In this document: piece by piece, positions 17,867 through 27,188 of the stretch
How positions within the stretch are numbered: position 1 is the stretch's first letter
Layout: each line of letters begins with the position of its first letter
Source: Leeuwenhoekiella sp.
GTDB taxonomy: Bacteria > Bacteroidota > Bacteroidia > Flavobacteriales > Flavobacteriaceae
DNA length: 64,000 nucleotides
Assembly (NCBI GenBank): GCA_002708845.1
Contig: PAPI01000024.1
Span: 372,001 to 436,000, forward strand
Reading direction: 5' to 3'
The notes under the pieces: generated by a model
The model's database searches: none
What the model saw: only the letters and a program-made list of their open reading frames with translations
What the model was told of the DNA's origin: nothing
Position numbers and translations under genes: made by a program

Positions 17867-19297
17867 ATGAGTATGACTGCGCAAACAGTATGGGATAATT
17901 GTCTCTCGTTCATACAGGACAATATCACCCCGCAGGCCTACAAAACATGGTTTGAACCCATACGTGCGGTAAAACTTACAGATAATGCGTTAAGTATTCA
18001 GGTTCCCAGTAAATTTTTTTACGAGTGGCTTGAAGAACATTATGTGAAACTCTTGAAAGTTTCTCTCACCAAAGAATTGGGAGAAAATGCAAAATTGGTT
18101 TATGTTATACGTATGGAGAACACCTACGGCAACAGGCAACCTTTTACCGAGAAAATACCAAGTACCAATCGCCCTTCTGCAATGAAATCCCAGGAGGTAG
18201 ATGCCCCGCTTAAAAATAAAAACCCAGAATTAAAAAATCCTTTTGTAATTCCGGGGATTCGAAATTTGGAAATCGAATCTCAGCTAAATCCTAATTACAA
18301 TTTTGACAGTTTCCTAGAAGGTGATTCTAACAGGCTTGCGCGCTCTGCAGGATTAGCAGTTGCAAACAAACCCGGCGGAACATCATTCAACCCTCTGTTG
18401 ATATTTGGAGGAGTAGGTCTGGGCAAAACCCATCTGGCGCACGCTATTGGGGTCCAAATTAAAGACCGTTACCCAGATAAAACCGTTCTCTATATTTCTG
18501 CGGAAAAATTCACACAGCAATATATTGAGTCGGTAAAAAAGAATAATCGTAATGATTTTATTCATTTCTATCAGGTTATAGACGTACTCATAGTTGATGA
18601 TATTCAATTACTTTCGGGAAAGGCAGGAACTCAGGATGTATTCTTTCACATCTTTAATCACTTGCATCAAAACGGCAAGCAGGTAGTACTAACAAGTGAC
18701 AAAGCTCCTGTAGACATGCAGGATATTGAACAGCGCCTGCTATCACGTTTCAAATGGGGTCTTTCTGCGGAATTGCAACAACCTGGCTTTGAAACCCGCG
18801 TTTCGATCATCAAAAATAAATTGTATCAGGATGGCGTAGAAATGCCTGAAGAAATTGTTGAATTTTTAGCCAATAATATAAAAACCAATATCCGGGAGCT
18901 GGAAGGTGCTATCATTTCACTAATCGCACATTCCTCATTCAACCGTAAAGAAATAAACCTTGAGCTTGCTAAAAAGATTGTAGATAATTATGTGAAACAC
19001 ACCAAACGTGAAGTTTCTATTGATTACATTCAGAAAGTAGTAAGTGATTATTTCCAAATGGATGTTGACACGCTTCAATCTAAAACCCGTAAGCGTCATA
19101 TTGTACAGGCTCGTCAGCTGGCTATGTTTTTTGCAAAAAAACTAACCAAGGCTTCTTTGGCAAGTATAGGTTCACAAATTGGGAAGCGCGATCATGCTAC
19201 TGTATTACACGCCTGTAAAACCGTAGACAACCTTTCTTCTACTGATAAGCAGTTTAGAAAATACGTAGAGGATCTCAACAAGAAACTTACGATGTAA
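17867..19297 (+). CDS. dnaA: Chromosomal replication initiator DnaA
   Basis: DnaA binds the chromosomal origin and opens it as an AAA+ ATPase. The 476-residue protein has the N-terminal interaction domain (TVWDNCLSFIQDN), a variable linker, the AAA+ domain with Walker A GGVGLGKTH and Walker B VLIVDDIQLLSG, the ISLIAHSS-type lid and the C-terminal DNA-binding helix with the signature GKRDHATVLHACKTV. The ATG at 17867 gives MSMTAQTVWDN, matching relatives. The 201-base upstream gap has an imperfect promoter match (CATATTTG at 17772-17779) and no visible DnaA boxes, so I do not place oriC here. Confidence 0.97.
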   Translation: MSMTAQTVWDNCLSFIQDNITPQAYKTWFEPIRAVKLTDNALSIQVPSKFFYEWLEEHYVKLLKVSLTKELGENAKLVYVIRMENTYGNRQPFTEKIPSTNRPSAMKSQEVDAPLKNKNPELKNPFVIPGIRNLEIESQLNPNYNFDSFLEGDSNRLARSAGLAVANKPGGTSFNPLLIFGGVGLGKTHLAHAIGVQIKDRYPDKTVLYISAEKFTQQYIESVKKNNRNDFIHFYQVIDVLIVDDIQLLSGKAGTQDVFFHIFNHLHQNGKQVVLTSDKAPVDMQDIEQRLLSRFKWGLSAELQQPGFETRVSIIKNKLYQDGVEMPEEIVEFLANNIKTNIRELEGAIISLIAHSSFNRKEINLELAKKIVDNYVKHTKREVSIDYIQKVVSDYFQMDVDTLQSKTRKRHIVQARQLAMFFAKKLTKASLASIGSQIGKRDHATVLHACKTVDNLSSTDKQFRKYVEDLNKKLTM

Positions 19298-19366
19298 CAA
19301 CGTTTTGCAGCCTCCTGCACAGTTGTTAATCTAACATAAATCACGCGAAAGCGAAAAATTAGCTTT

Positions 19367-19822
19367 ATGAAAACGCGCATCCTTATGGTATGCCTGGGTA
19401 ATATTTGCAGATCTCCACTGGCAGAAGGCTTATTACAATCTAAATTAGATGCTAAAAAGTTTGAAGTGGATTCTGCGGGTACAGGTCACTGGCATGTAGG
19501 AAGTGCTCCCGACTCCAGAAGTATTGCCGTAGCCCAAAAAAATGGATTGGATATTTCGCATCAAAGATGTATGCAGTTTAAACCTGCTTTTTTTGAGCGT
19601 TATGATTACATTTTTGTTATGGATCAATATAACTATGAAGACGTTTTAGCAATGGCTTCAACTGATGCTGAAAAGGCAAAAGTACAAATGATACTTGACG
19701 AACTGTTTCCAGGCGAACGTGTAGACGTACCAGACCCTTACAATGATAGCTTAAGAGGCTTTGACAGGGTTTACGAGATGCTCGATGAGGCAACATCAAA
19801 AATTGCTGAACGCCTTTCCTGA
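19367..19822 (+). CDS. Low-molecular-weight protein-tyrosine phosphatase
   Basis: The 151-residue enzyme has the P-loop VCLGNICRSPLAEG, with the catalytic Cys9 and Arg15 in the CX5R arrangement, and the general acid Asp in VPDPYNDS near the C-terminus. These phosphatases remove phosphate from Tyr residues in the cytoplasm; in this phylum some members act on polysaccharide-export kinases, but no such partner is nearby. It follows dnaA after 69 bases and precedes the RsmI-like methylase by 16 bases, so the last two genes are probably co-transcribed. Confidence 0.93.
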   Translation: MKTRILMVCLGNICRSPLAEGLLQSKLDAKKFEVDSAGTGHWHVGSAPDSRSIAVAQKNGLDISHQRCMQFKPAFFERYDYIFVMDQYNYEDVLAMASTDAEKAKVQMILDELFPGERVDVPDPYNDSLRGFDRVYEMLDEATSKIAERLS

Positions 19823-19838
19823 CTACAAAACCTGAATT

Positions 19839-20558
19839 ATGCCTACCGCTTCTCATTTCGGTAAACTCTATCTTATACCCGTTACACTGGGCGATACTAA
19901 TCCTCTTGATGTTATGCCGCAGCAAGTACAGAGTTTAATTACCGCAATTGACGAATATATCGTAGAAAACGAAAAAACAGCCCGAAGATTTATAAAGGAA
20001 ATCTATCCTCAGAAATCACAACCTTCATTATTACTACACCCACTTAATAAACATACAGATCCTATTGAAATACCATCCTATCTTGATGCCTGCATTGCTG
20101 GAAAAAATATAGGATTAATGTCTGAGGCCGGAGTCCCGGGCGTTGCTGATCCTGGTTCTGAAGTCGTACGTATTGCTCATGAAAAAGGCATTCAGGTTGT
20201 ACCCCTAGTTGGTCCCTCGTCAATTTTAATGGCAGTTATGGCCAGCGGTATGAATGGTCAAAATTTTGCTTTTAATGGTTATCTTCCCATTGATCTAAAA
20301 GAGCGGCGTAACGAACTAAAACGTCTGGAGCGCGTTTCTAAAGACTACAACCAGTCTCAACTGTTTATTGAAACGCCTTACCGCAATGGAAAAATGCTTG
20401 ATGAGATTTGTAATACGCTTCAGTCTTCAACACGTTTGTGTATAGCCTGCGATATCACCTTACCTACTGAGTTTATAAAAACTCAGCCTATACTCGACTG
20501 GAAAAGAACTACTATTGATTTACACAAGAGACCAGCTATCTTCATTATTCACGCATAA
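19839..20558 (+). CDS. SAM-dependent methyltransferase of the RsmI/tetrapyrrole methylase family
   Basis: The 239-residue protein resembles RsmI, which methylates the ribose of C1402 in 16S rRNA, over its second domain: MSEAGVPGVADPGSE, VPLVGPSSILMAVMASGM and FNGYLPIDLKERRNELKRLE. The N-terminus (KLYLIPVTLGD) replaces the usual GTLYVVATPIGN. Bacteroidota often carry both a canonical RsmI and this shorter, divergent relative, so the exact target is uncertain. A strong bidirectional terminator follows the stop codon at once. Confidence 0.82.
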   Translation: MPTASHFGKLYLIPVTLGDTNPLDVMPQQVQSLITAIDEYIVENEKTARRFIKEIYPQKSQPSLLLHPLNKHTDPIEIPSYLDACIAGKNIGLMSEAGVPGVADPGSEVVRIAHEKGIQVVPLVGPSSILMAVMASGMNGQNFAFNGYLPIDLKERRNELKRLERVSKDYNQSQLFIETPYRNGKMLDEICNTLQSSTRLCIACDITLPTEFIKTQPILDWKRTTIDLHKRPAIFIIHA

Positions 20559-20587
20559 AAAAAGTGACCTTTCAAAGGTCACTTTTA
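20559..20587. terminator. Bidirectional intrinsic terminator
   Basis: A near-perfect hairpin of AAAGTGACCT and its complement, with flanking A and T runs on both sides, sits between the convergent RsmI-like gene and the transglycosylase-like gene. It can end transcription from both directions. Confidence 0.85.
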
Positions 20588-20610
20588 TAAACTGATATCT
20601 TAATAGTCAC

Positions 20611-21270
20611 TTAACTCTCGAGCTTTACTTTAGCGTTACGATCGGGTACAATAAATGAAACATCATAACCACCAAACTTTTTCATATAACTGCGTATTGA
20701 AGTGCCAAAGGCATCTTTAAAACCTTCAACTCCACCTGTTCTAAGATAGCTTTTTACACTACCCGGACCCGCCAGGTGTGCGGCTGCAAGTATTCCAGAT
20801 TCGGTTACTTTTACACCATTGATTACTTTTCCGGAAAAACGCTTAATATCCTTACGTAAAACCCATTTGTTACGCGATGCATTCGCAATAAAAGCTTTTT
20901 CCTGTAAGATAGGGTCATTTAAAAAAGCGTCGGTATCAGTAACACCTAATAACAATAAGGTACTTCGGCCAAATTGATATTTTCCCAGATAGCCAAACTG
21001 ATTGATGCGTTTGTAATCATTTTGAGACTCTTTAAATCCAAGGGCTTCTTTAAAACCTGTAAATGACTTTCCGGTGGTTGCCAGATTCACATTTAATGAA
21101 TTATCCAGCTCTGCTGTGTCGGTCTCGTCGACCTGTGGAACTGTATAAAATAACTCTAAACCTTCAGTAGAATTTTGACTCGGCTTCTCGGCGTCTTTTA
21201 CAGACATACTTAAGGCCACAAGGCCAAAAACCGACGGAAGCGCTGCTAATTTTACAATGTTCTTCGTCAT
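20611..21270 (-). CDS. Exported lysozyme-like/transglycosylase-fold protein
   Basis: The 219-residue protein has an N-terminal hydrophobic signal (MTKNIVKLAALPSVFGLVAL), a low-complexity linker, and a C-terminal domain with FKEALGFKESQNDYKRINQFGYLGKYQFG, in which Glu-Ser-x and GYxGxYQFG recall the catalytic region of lytic transglycosylases. Flavobacterial relatives are often labelled peptidoglycan-binding or LysM proteins, although no LysM repeat is visible here. A role in cell-wall cleavage outside the cytoplasm is likely but inferred. It is transcribed alone from a promoter near 21328 and ends at a shared bidirectional terminator. Confidence 0.7.
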   Translation of the reverse strand: MTKNIVKLAALPSVFGLVALSMSVKDAEKPSQNSTEGLELFYTVPQVDETDTAELDNSLNVNLATTGKSFTGFKEALGFKESQNDYKRINQFGYLGKYQFGRSTLLLLGVTDTDAFLNDPILQEKAFIANASRNKWVLRKDIKRFSGKVINGVKVTESGILAAAHLAGPGSVKSYLRTGGVEGFKDAFGTSIRSYMKKFGGYDVSFIVPDRNAKVKLES

Positions 21271-21576
21271 ATATAAATTTTCAGATCTCTGCTGTGCGCT
21301 ACTACAGTTTCAATCTATATTACTGCGCAAATATACTTATCCTAATTAATATACTGATTACTAAAGGGTTAAGCTTTTCCCAATATCATTAAAACCCAGT
21401 AAAATAAGCGGGTTAAAGCAAAAAAGCTTGCGATTAAAGCACCTATTTCTAGTTATCAGTCCGTATTTATGCCAAAGCTTCAAAACTTTAACACTCCAGT
21501 CTCATGAATAGAAAAGAAAGGTTTTTTAACAAACCTAAAACCCTAAAACTTTATTTTAATCGGGTAATTCTAACTT
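21271..21576. other. 306-base intergenic stretch upstream of the transglycosylase-like gene
   Basis: AT-rich DNA between two minus-strand genes. It holds the candidate promoter at 21328-21335. The remainder up to the mltG stop shows no gene, no strong hairpin with T-run and no repeat that I can recognise. Confidence 0.6.
21328..21335 (-). promoter_or_regulatory. Candidate promoter of the transglycosylase-like gene, -7 element
   Basis: The minus strand reads TATATTTG, a full TAnnTTTG match, placing a transcript start about 50 bases before the ATG at 21270. The -33 region is not convincing. Confidence 0.5.
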
Positions 21577-22620
21577 TTATCGATTAATTCCCTGAGCATT
21601 TATCCAATCAATGTACTGCCTACGATTCGCATTATGTTGCGCGACCGTTTTTGCAAATAAGTGATAACCGGGATTAGAAACGTCTGCAACGAAGAAATAG
21701 TATTCATGCTTTTCAGGATTAAGCACCGCATTTATAGCAGACAGGTCAGGCATAAATATTGGTCCTGGGGGTAAGCCTCCATATTTATAGGTATTATAAG
21801 GAGAGTCAGTTTCTAAATCACGGTATAAAACACGCTTTATGACCTGATCAAAATCGTTTTGACTGTTCTTTACCGCATAGATAACCGTAGGATCTGCATC
21901 AAGTTTCCAACCGTTTTGTAAGCGGTTAAGATACACTCCAGCTACACGCGGCCGTTCATCTGCCTTTGCTGTTTCCTTTTGCACGATTGAGGCCAGTGTA
22001 TACACTTCTTGCGGATTCAACCCCTGCGCTTCAGCCTTTGCTGTACGTTCCGGAGTCCAGAATCGCTGATATTCCTGGAGCATTCGATCTCTAAATTCTT
22101 CGGCATTGGTATTCCAGTAAAACTCATATGTGTTAGGCAGATACATAGTAAGAGCATTTTGCTGGTTTAAGCCGTGTTCCTTAAGGAAGTTTTCATCTTT
22201 AAATGCTTTTAGAAGCTCAAGGCTATCTGCTTCAATCTGAACTGCGATTCGGCCGGCTAAATTCTCCAAACGTTCCTGGTTATTGAAACTAATCTTTACC
22301 GGAATGTTTCCGCTACGAATGGAATTTACTATCTCATTATTATTACTTCCCTTCTTAATAATGAAATGCCCGGCCTTTATAGCATTCGTGTAACCCTTTC
22401 GCTCTGCGACTTCATCAAATGAAACCGGATTTTTAAGAAGAGGCTCTAGCTCTGCTCTGACATCTGTATAATTGGCATCAGAAGGAATATAGACATGCGC
22501 CTCGTCATTATTGAAAGCTGTATTGGGTGAGAAAAACTTACCATAAACTACGTAAGCAAAAATCCCTGCGATCACAAGACCTATTAACGCTGTTGCTGCT
22601 ACTATTTTTTTAATGTACAT
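21577..22620 (-). CDS. mltG: Endolytic transglycosylase MltG
   Basis: MltG cuts nascent peptidoglycan strands and sets their length, anchored in the inner membrane by one helix. The 347-residue protein has a membrane segment at about residues 6-27 and the YceG core, including MYLPNTYEFYWNT, the catalytic Glu in LASIVQKETAKADE, RVAGVYLNRLQNGW, DPTVIYA and the NTYKYGGLPPGPI segment. It overlaps the GNAT gene upstream by 11 bases, in a dapF-GNAT-mltG operon that links diaminopimelate supply to wall processing. Confidence 0.96.
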   Translation of the reverse strand: MYIKKIVAATALIGLVIAGIFAYVVYGKFFSPNTAFNNDEAHVYIPSDANYTDVRAELEPLLKNPVSFDEVAERKGYTNAIKAGHFIIKKGSNNNEIVNSIRSGNIPVKISFNNQERLENLAGRIAVQIEADSLELLKAFKDENFLKEHGLNQQNALTMYLPNTYEFYWNTNAEEFRDRMLQEYQRFWTPERTAKAEAQGLNPQEVYTLASIVQKETAKADERPRVAGVYLNRLQNGWKLDADPTVIYAVKNSQNDFDQVIKRVLYRDLETDSPYNTYKYGGLPPGPIFMPDLSAINAVLNPEKHEYYFFVADVSNPGYHLFAKTVAQHNANRRQYIDWINAQGINR

Positions 22621-23152
22621 GAGTATTGATCAATTGATATAAGTATTCATTTTTAAAACTGCCTGCCAGTTTAAGCCAATCTTTTTTCAAACCTACTGGT
22701 TTAAATCCCTGTTTTTCAAATAAGCGTATACTGGGCTTATTCTCTTCTAGTATATTAGCGTAAAGCTGATGCAGGTCAAGACGCTTAAAACTGTAATTAA
22801 TCATCAGTCTTAGAGCCTCAGCTCCGTAGCCTCTACCCCGCTCTACCGCGCTAAAAATAAGTATCCCCAATCCCGCGCGCTGATGCTTAGGGTCAAAATC
22901 AAACAAGTCAATTAAACCCAATGCCTCATCAGTATCCTTACGGCAAATGACTAATCTCAATTGCTTGGCCTCATATATATCTTTATGCGAATTGCGCAGG
23001 TATTGCTTGAGTAAAAATTTAGAAAAAGGGGTAAGAGTTGTTGTAAGCTCCCAGAGATCCTCATCGTTCTCTATTTTAAAAACGAGGTCTAGATCTTCAG
23101 GCTCTAAAGCTCTTAAATAAACGAGATCTCCCTGTAATGTTAGTCCGGCCAT
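22610..23152 (-). CDS. GNAT family N-acetyltransferase (RimJ/RimL type)
   Basis: The 180-residue protein has the RimJ-like layout: VYLRALEPEDLDLVFKIEND at the start, then GLGILIFSAVERGRGYGAEALRLMI with the acetyl-CoA binding RGxGxG-like loop, and the closing HQLYANILEENKPSIRLFEKQGFK. Relatives acetylate protein N-termini, antibiotics or polyamines; the target here is unknown. The gene overlaps dapF by 13 bases and mltG by 11, so all three are translated from one message. Confidence 0.9.
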   Translation of the reverse strand: MAGLTLQGDLVYLRALEPEDLDLVFKIENDEDLWELTTTLTPFSKFLLKQYLRNSHKDIYEAKQLRLVICRKDTDEALGLIDLFDFDPKHQRAGLGILIFSAVERGRGYGAEALRLMINYSFKRLDLHQLYANILEENKPSIRLFEKQGFKPVGLKKDWLKLAGSFKNEYLYQLINTHVH

Positions 23153-23916
23153 ACTCCGGTATATACGGCCTGTGCAGGCCCGATTAAATATATGTTTTGA
23201 TATCCCTCTGCAACCGGTTCAAAAGTGACTTTCAGATTACCGCCTTCAACTTTAAGAGGGATTTCCCGAGAGTCAGTTTTGCCATGATGATGAATAGCCA
23301 AAGCAACAGCTGTTGCGCCCGTACCACAACTGAGTGTCTCATCTTCAACACCACGCTCATAGGTGCGCAAAGAAAACGTAGTACCCGTTTGCTCTGCAAA
23401 ATTAATATTACTACCTGCTGGGCCATATAAATCACTATATCTAAGTTTAGCTCCTTCACTTCTGACATCATAAAGGGCTAAATTCTCTACCCATTGTACG
23501 TGATGGGGTGAACCTGTGTTTAAAAAAAGATGATCTTCAAAAGTTTCAATGCGCTGTACATCCTGCATTTTCAAATGTACCATATCGTTTTCTACCCGAG
23601 CCTCGTGCTCCCCGTCTACAGCATCAAAAACCGTTTCATCTTGAATAACTCCTAATTGCTTTGCAAACGCCACGATACAACGACCGCCATTACCACACAT
23701 AGAACTTGGGTTGCCATCAGCGTTGAAATAAACCATTGTAAAATCAAGAGCCTTATGATTTTCAAGGAGAATGAGACCGTCTGCACCTATGCCAAATTTT
23801 CGGTCACACATTTGCTTTACGAGTTTGGTATCATTTTTGGAAAATATATCCTGTCGGTTGTCGATCATTATAAAATCGTTGCCCGTGCCTTGATATTTGA
23901 AAAAGGGTATTGCCAT
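23140..23916 (-). CDS. dapF: Diaminopimelate epimerase DapF
   Basis: DapF converts LL- to meso-diaminopimelate for lysine and peptidoglycan. The 258-residue protein has both catalytic cysteines in their motifs, Cys74 in SSMCGNGGRC and Cys197 in ETLSCGTGATAV, and the N-terminal KYQGTGNDFIMID substrate loop. It is the first gene of dapF-GNAT-mltG and has a TAnnTTTG promoter match 21 bases upstream of the ATG. Confidence 0.96.
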   Translation of the reverse strand: MAIPFFKYQGTGNDFIMIDNRQDIFSKNDTKLVKQMCDRKFGIGADGLILLENHKALDFTMVYFNADGNPSSMCGNGGRCIVAFAKQLGVIQDETVFDAVDGEHEARVENDMVHLKMQDVQRIETFEDHLFLNTGSPHHVQWVENLALYDVRSEGAKLRYSDLYGPAGSNINFAEQTGTTFSLRTYERGVEDETLSCGTGATAVALAIHHHGKTDSREIPLKVEGGNLKVTFEPVAEGYQNIYLIGPAQAVYTGVWPD

Positions 23917-23936
23917 AACTTATTTTTAAAGCCCTG

Positions 23937-23944
23937 CAAAAATA
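23937..23944 (-). promoter_or_regulatory. Candidate dapF operon promoter, -7 element
   Basis: Minus-strand TATTTTTG is a full TAnnTTTG match. Transcription would start near 23931, about 15 bases before the dapF ATG. No good -33 match was seen. Confidence 0.5.
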
Positions 23945-24049
23945 CATAAAGCCAAAATTCTACGGCTTGTTAAGGCTTAGTTAAATCGTGCAACACGACA
24001 TACCACAACTCGTATTTATAGTGTTAATAAAAAAGAAAAGGAACGTATT

Positions 24050-25444
24050 ATGAAAAAATTTGCCAGTTTATTAATTGTAGCCATCCTGGGTGGTACAATT
24101 ACCCTAGGTGCGTACAAATATTTAGAGGATGAACCAATCCTTCCAACGACTACCACCTCTTCAACTAATTTCAATCCTGTAAATTATAAAGGAACACCTA
24201 TTACCAGTACCAATGCAGATTTTACGGAAGCTGCAGACAGAACAGTTCATGCTGTGGTGCACGTAAAAAATGTTCAGATTTCCAGAAAACCGCGTACAAT
24301 GCAGGATTTCTTTAATGGAGGAGGTGAATTGCGCAAGGGTCTTGTAGGCGCCGGTAGTGGTGTCATCATCTCTGCCGATGGATATATCGTTACTAATAAT
24401 CATGTCATTGACGGTGCAGCAGAACTTGAAGTTTCACTCAACGACAATAGGACTTACAAAGCTGAAGTTATAGGCACTGATCCAAAAGCTGATATCGCTT
24501 TGATAAAAATTGATGCAGACGATGATTTGCCCTACCTCCCTTTCGGTAATTCAGACAATGTGCGATTAGGTGAGTGGGTGCTCGCAGTTGGTAACCCGTT
24601 TAATCTAACCAGTACGGTAACTGCCGGAATTATTTCTGCAAAAGCGCGCGATATAAATGAGTACGATTCTAATCCTCAATCGTTCATCCAAACCGACGCT
24701 GCAATTAATCCTGGTAACAGTGGTGGAGCTTTGGTAAACATTAACGGAGAATTAATTGGTATCAATACGGCGATTACTTCACAAACCGGAAGTTATGTAG
24801 GTTATGCATTTGCAGTACCGTCAAACAATGCCCGTAAAATAGTAGAAGATATTCTTGAATATGGTGATGTACAGCGCGGTATCCTTGGCATAATACCAAT
24901 AGACATCAATGCCAATTTTGCAAATCAATATGACCTTGAAACTTCAGAAGGCGTATATGTAGGAAGTGTTGACTCTAATACAGGAGCTGCAAAAGCAGGA
25001 TTGCAAGAAGGTGATATTATCGTTAAAATAGATAATACCAAAATATCTAAAATTTCTGATCTTACTGGCTATTTAGGAGCACAACGTCCTGGCGATGTGG
25101 TTGAAGTGTCTTATACACGAGATGGTAAGCTCTATACAACACCGGTAAAACTCACTAAATACGTAACCTATGTTATTGAAAAACCCGGTATTGAAATCAG
25201 TGAAGCTTCAAAAGAAGCGTTAAAAGAAATGGGGGTTAAAAATGGCGTGGTTATAACCAAAGCTGTAAATGAACAATTGCAGCGCTACAATTTAAGTGGA
25301 ATTGTGATAACTGCTATTGACGATCAAAAAGTAAACTCAGTTGAAGATGTGAAGCGTATTATTTCGGAAAAGGATTCTCGTGAGCCCATCAGTATTAATT
25401 TCGCCAGTCAGAATGGTGAGTCAAAGCAAATTATTTTTAACTAA
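24050..25444 (+). CDS. HtrA/DegP-type serine protease with PDZ domains
   Basis: A periplasmic trypsin-like protease and chaperone for misfolded envelope proteins, 464 residues. A signal or anchor helix covers residues 4-22. The catalytic triad is visible as His in TNNHVIDGA, Asp in DPKADIALIKID and Ser in NPGNSGGALVNI. Two PDZ domains follow, the first near GVYVGSVDSNTGAAKAGLQEGDII and a second near GVVITKAVNEQL with GIVITAIDDQKV. The gene is monocistronic, with its own upstream gap and a strong terminator at 25462. It may be called degP, degQ or htrA; I leave the symbol open. Confidence 0.95.
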   Translation: MKKFASLLIVAILGGTITLGAYKYLEDEPILPTTTTSSTNFNPVNYKGTPITSTNADFTEAADRTVHAVVHVKNVQISRKPRTMQDFFNGGGELRKGLVGAGSGVIISADGYIVTNNHVIDGAAELEVSLNDNRTYKAEVIGTDPKADIALIKIDADDDLPYLPFGNSDNVRLGEWVLAVGNPFNLTSTVTAGIISAKARDINEYDSNPQSFIQTDAAINPGNSGGALVNINGELIGINTAITSQTGSYVGYAFAVPSNNARKIVEDILEYGDVQRGILGIIPIDINANFANQYDLETSEGVYVGSVDSNTGAAKAGLQEGDIIVKIDNTKISKISDLTGYLGAQRPGDVVEVSYTRDGKLYTTPVKLTKYVTYVIEKPGIEISEASKEALKEMGVKNGVVITKAVNEQLQRYNLSGIVITAIDDQKVNSVEDVKRIISEKDSREPISINFASQNGESKQIIFN

Positions 25445-25461
25445 AATTTGATTTTAGTACT

Positions 25462-25494
25462 AAAAAAAAAGCTCTTCAATGAAGAGCTTTTTTT
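25462..25494 (+). terminator. Intrinsic terminator after the HtrA gene
   Basis: An A-run, GCTCTTC, a three-base loop, GAAGAGC and seven Ts form a textbook terminator hairpin 17 bases after the stop codon. Confidence 0.88.
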
Positions 25495-25527
25495 ATTTAA
25501 ACCTATTACGAAAACGATATAGTTAAG

Positions 25528-25535
25528 TATCTTTG
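25528..25535 (+). promoter_or_regulatory. Candidate gap promoter, -7 element
   Basis: TATCTTTG is a full TAnnTTTG match 33 bases before the ATG of the GAPDH gene, and a TTA 19 bases upstream of it could serve as a weak -33 element. Confidence 0.5.
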
Positions 25536-25568
25536 CCAAAAAATCAAAAACCACGTTAAAACCAATTC

Positions 25569-27017
25569 ATGAGTTCGTTAAACACTTACGAGAAAGAATT
25601 AACCTTTCAGGCAGACCGTCGCCGTGCGACTGTTGAATTTATTAAGATCATAAGCGACCTGTGGTATGACAAGAATATCGAGCTGGTACTTTTTAGAAAT
25701 CAGCTTCTGGATCGCAATGTGAGCGAAATTTTAAATTTACACGCATACGCCGGAGCTTTTGTTCAAAAACCAATTTCAATTTTTGATAGTGTGGAGTTGG
25801 CCAAAGCTATCCAACAAGCTGATCTACCTCCATCTAAATTAGATATTGGCAAACTTACCTATGAGTATCATTTAGAAGAAAATGAATACACTGATGCTTT
25901 GATATTCATTCATCACAAATTGAAAGATGCCAAAAGCTCTAAAGAAATTACACCCCGAGACGTGGTTCTTTATGGCTTTGGAAGGATAGGCAGACTTGTT
26001 GCACGCGAGTTAATGACTCGCACCGGGAGCGGCAATCAATTGCGTTTGAGAGCTGTAGTGGTGAGAGGCAGACTTGATGAGGAAATCCTTAAGAAAAGGG
26101 CCTCTTTATTTAAAAGCGATAGCATTCATGGAGATTTTGCGGGAACAATATCTGTAGATGCTGATAAAAACACATTGATCATAAATGGCACTTCGGTACA
26201 AATCATTTCTTCAAACGAACCGGAATCTATAGACTACACCAGTTATGGTATAGATGATGCCCTGGTTATAGATAATACCGGGGCATTTCGCAATAAAGAA
26301 CAGTTGAGTCGACATTTAATAGCAAAAGGTGTTTCAAAGGTATTACTTACTGCTCCGGGTCAGGGTATCCCTAATATTGTACACGGCGTCAATCACAAAA
26401 AATACAATCCTGATGAGTGGGATATTTATTCAGCAGCATCCTGTACCACCAATGCCATTACACCTGTTCTGAAAGCTATAGAAGAAAGTTTTGGCGTTGA
26501 AAGCGGACATATAGAAACGATTCACGCTTATACCAATGACCAAAATTTGGTAGATAATATGCATTCCAAATACCGAAGAGGTCGTGCTGCTGCGTTAAAT
26601 ATGGTAATTACCGAAACAGGAGCTGGAAAAGCCGTTTCTAAAGCGCTTCCCGCATTGGAAGGTAAACTTACTTCGAATGCTATACGCGTTCCGGTACCCA
26701 ACGGATCTCTGGCCATTTTAAATTTAAAACTTCAGCAGAAAACCACTTTAGAAAGTGTACATGCTAGTCTAAAAAAATATTCGCTCGAGGGGGATTTAGT
26801 CGAACAGATTAAATATTCAATTAATAATGAATTGGTCTCCAGTGATATTGTAGGCTCTTCAGCACCCTCTATCTATGACAGTCAGGCAACTATACTTGGT
26901 CCCGATTTTAAAAGCCTTGTACTATATGTTTGGTATGATAACGAGTACGGTTACAGCCATCAGGTAGTACGACTGGCAAAGTATATTGCAAAAGTGAGAC
27001 GCTACACCTATTATTAA
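25569..27017 (+). CDS. gap: Glyceraldehyde-3-phosphate dehydrogenase, long form with N-terminal extension
   Basis: GAPDH oxidises glyceraldehyde-3-phosphate with phosphate and NAD(P)+ in glycolysis or, in reverse, gluconeogenesis. At 482 residues it is about 130-145 longer than the usual enzyme of about 335. The Rossmann start GFGRIGR only appears at residues 136-142. The catalytic Cys is in SAASCTTNAIT and the C-terminal WYDNEYGYSHQVVRL is typical. The extension is helical and charged and has no family that I recognise. Long forms are known in Bacteroidota, and a separate canonical GAPDH probably exists elsewhere in the genome. It is flanked by its own promoter and a palindromic terminator. 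Confidence 0.93.
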   Translation: MSSLNTYEKELTFQADRRRATVEFIKIISDLWYDKNIELVLFRNQLLDRNVSEILNLHAYAGAFVQKPISIFDSVELAKAIQQADLPPSKLDIGKLTYEYHLEENEYTDALIFIHHKLKDAKSSKEITPRDVVLYGFGRIGRLVARELMTRTGSGNQLRLRAVVVRGRLDEEILKKRASLFKSDSIHGDFAGTISVDADKNTLIINGTSVQIISSNEPESIDYTSYGIDDALVIDNTGAFRNKEQLSRHLIAKGVSKVLLTAPGQGIPNIVHGVNHKKYNPDEWDIYSAASCTTNAITPVLKAIEESFGVESGHIETIHAYTNDQNLVDNMHSKYRRGRAAALNMVITETGAGKAVSKALPALEGKLTSNAIRVPVPNGSLAILNLKLQQKTTLESVHASLKKYSLEGDLVEQIKYSINNELVSSDIVGSSAPSIYDSQATILGPDFKSLVLYVWYDNEYGYSHQVVRLAKYIAKVRRYTYY

Positions 27018-27053
27018 TAGGTTTTCAACAAGTTAACCTGACTCTAGGATTAT

Positions 27054-27080
27054 AAATAGCTGCCCCGGGGCAGCTATTTT
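27054..27080 (+). terminator. Palindromic terminator after gap
   Basis: A perfect 26-base palindrome of AAATAGCTGCCCC and its complement starts 37 bases after the GAPDH stop. The T-run is short (four), so termination efficiency is less sure than the structure. Confidence 0.7.
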
Positions 27081-27188
27081 CATCAATTACTAAGTTTAAA
27101 ACCATTGGTTTTAATTATTTTTGCGGCTTGTTATACTAAGTGTGGAAGCATACCGTTTTCCCACAAACAGCAAAAAGACTAACTCAAA

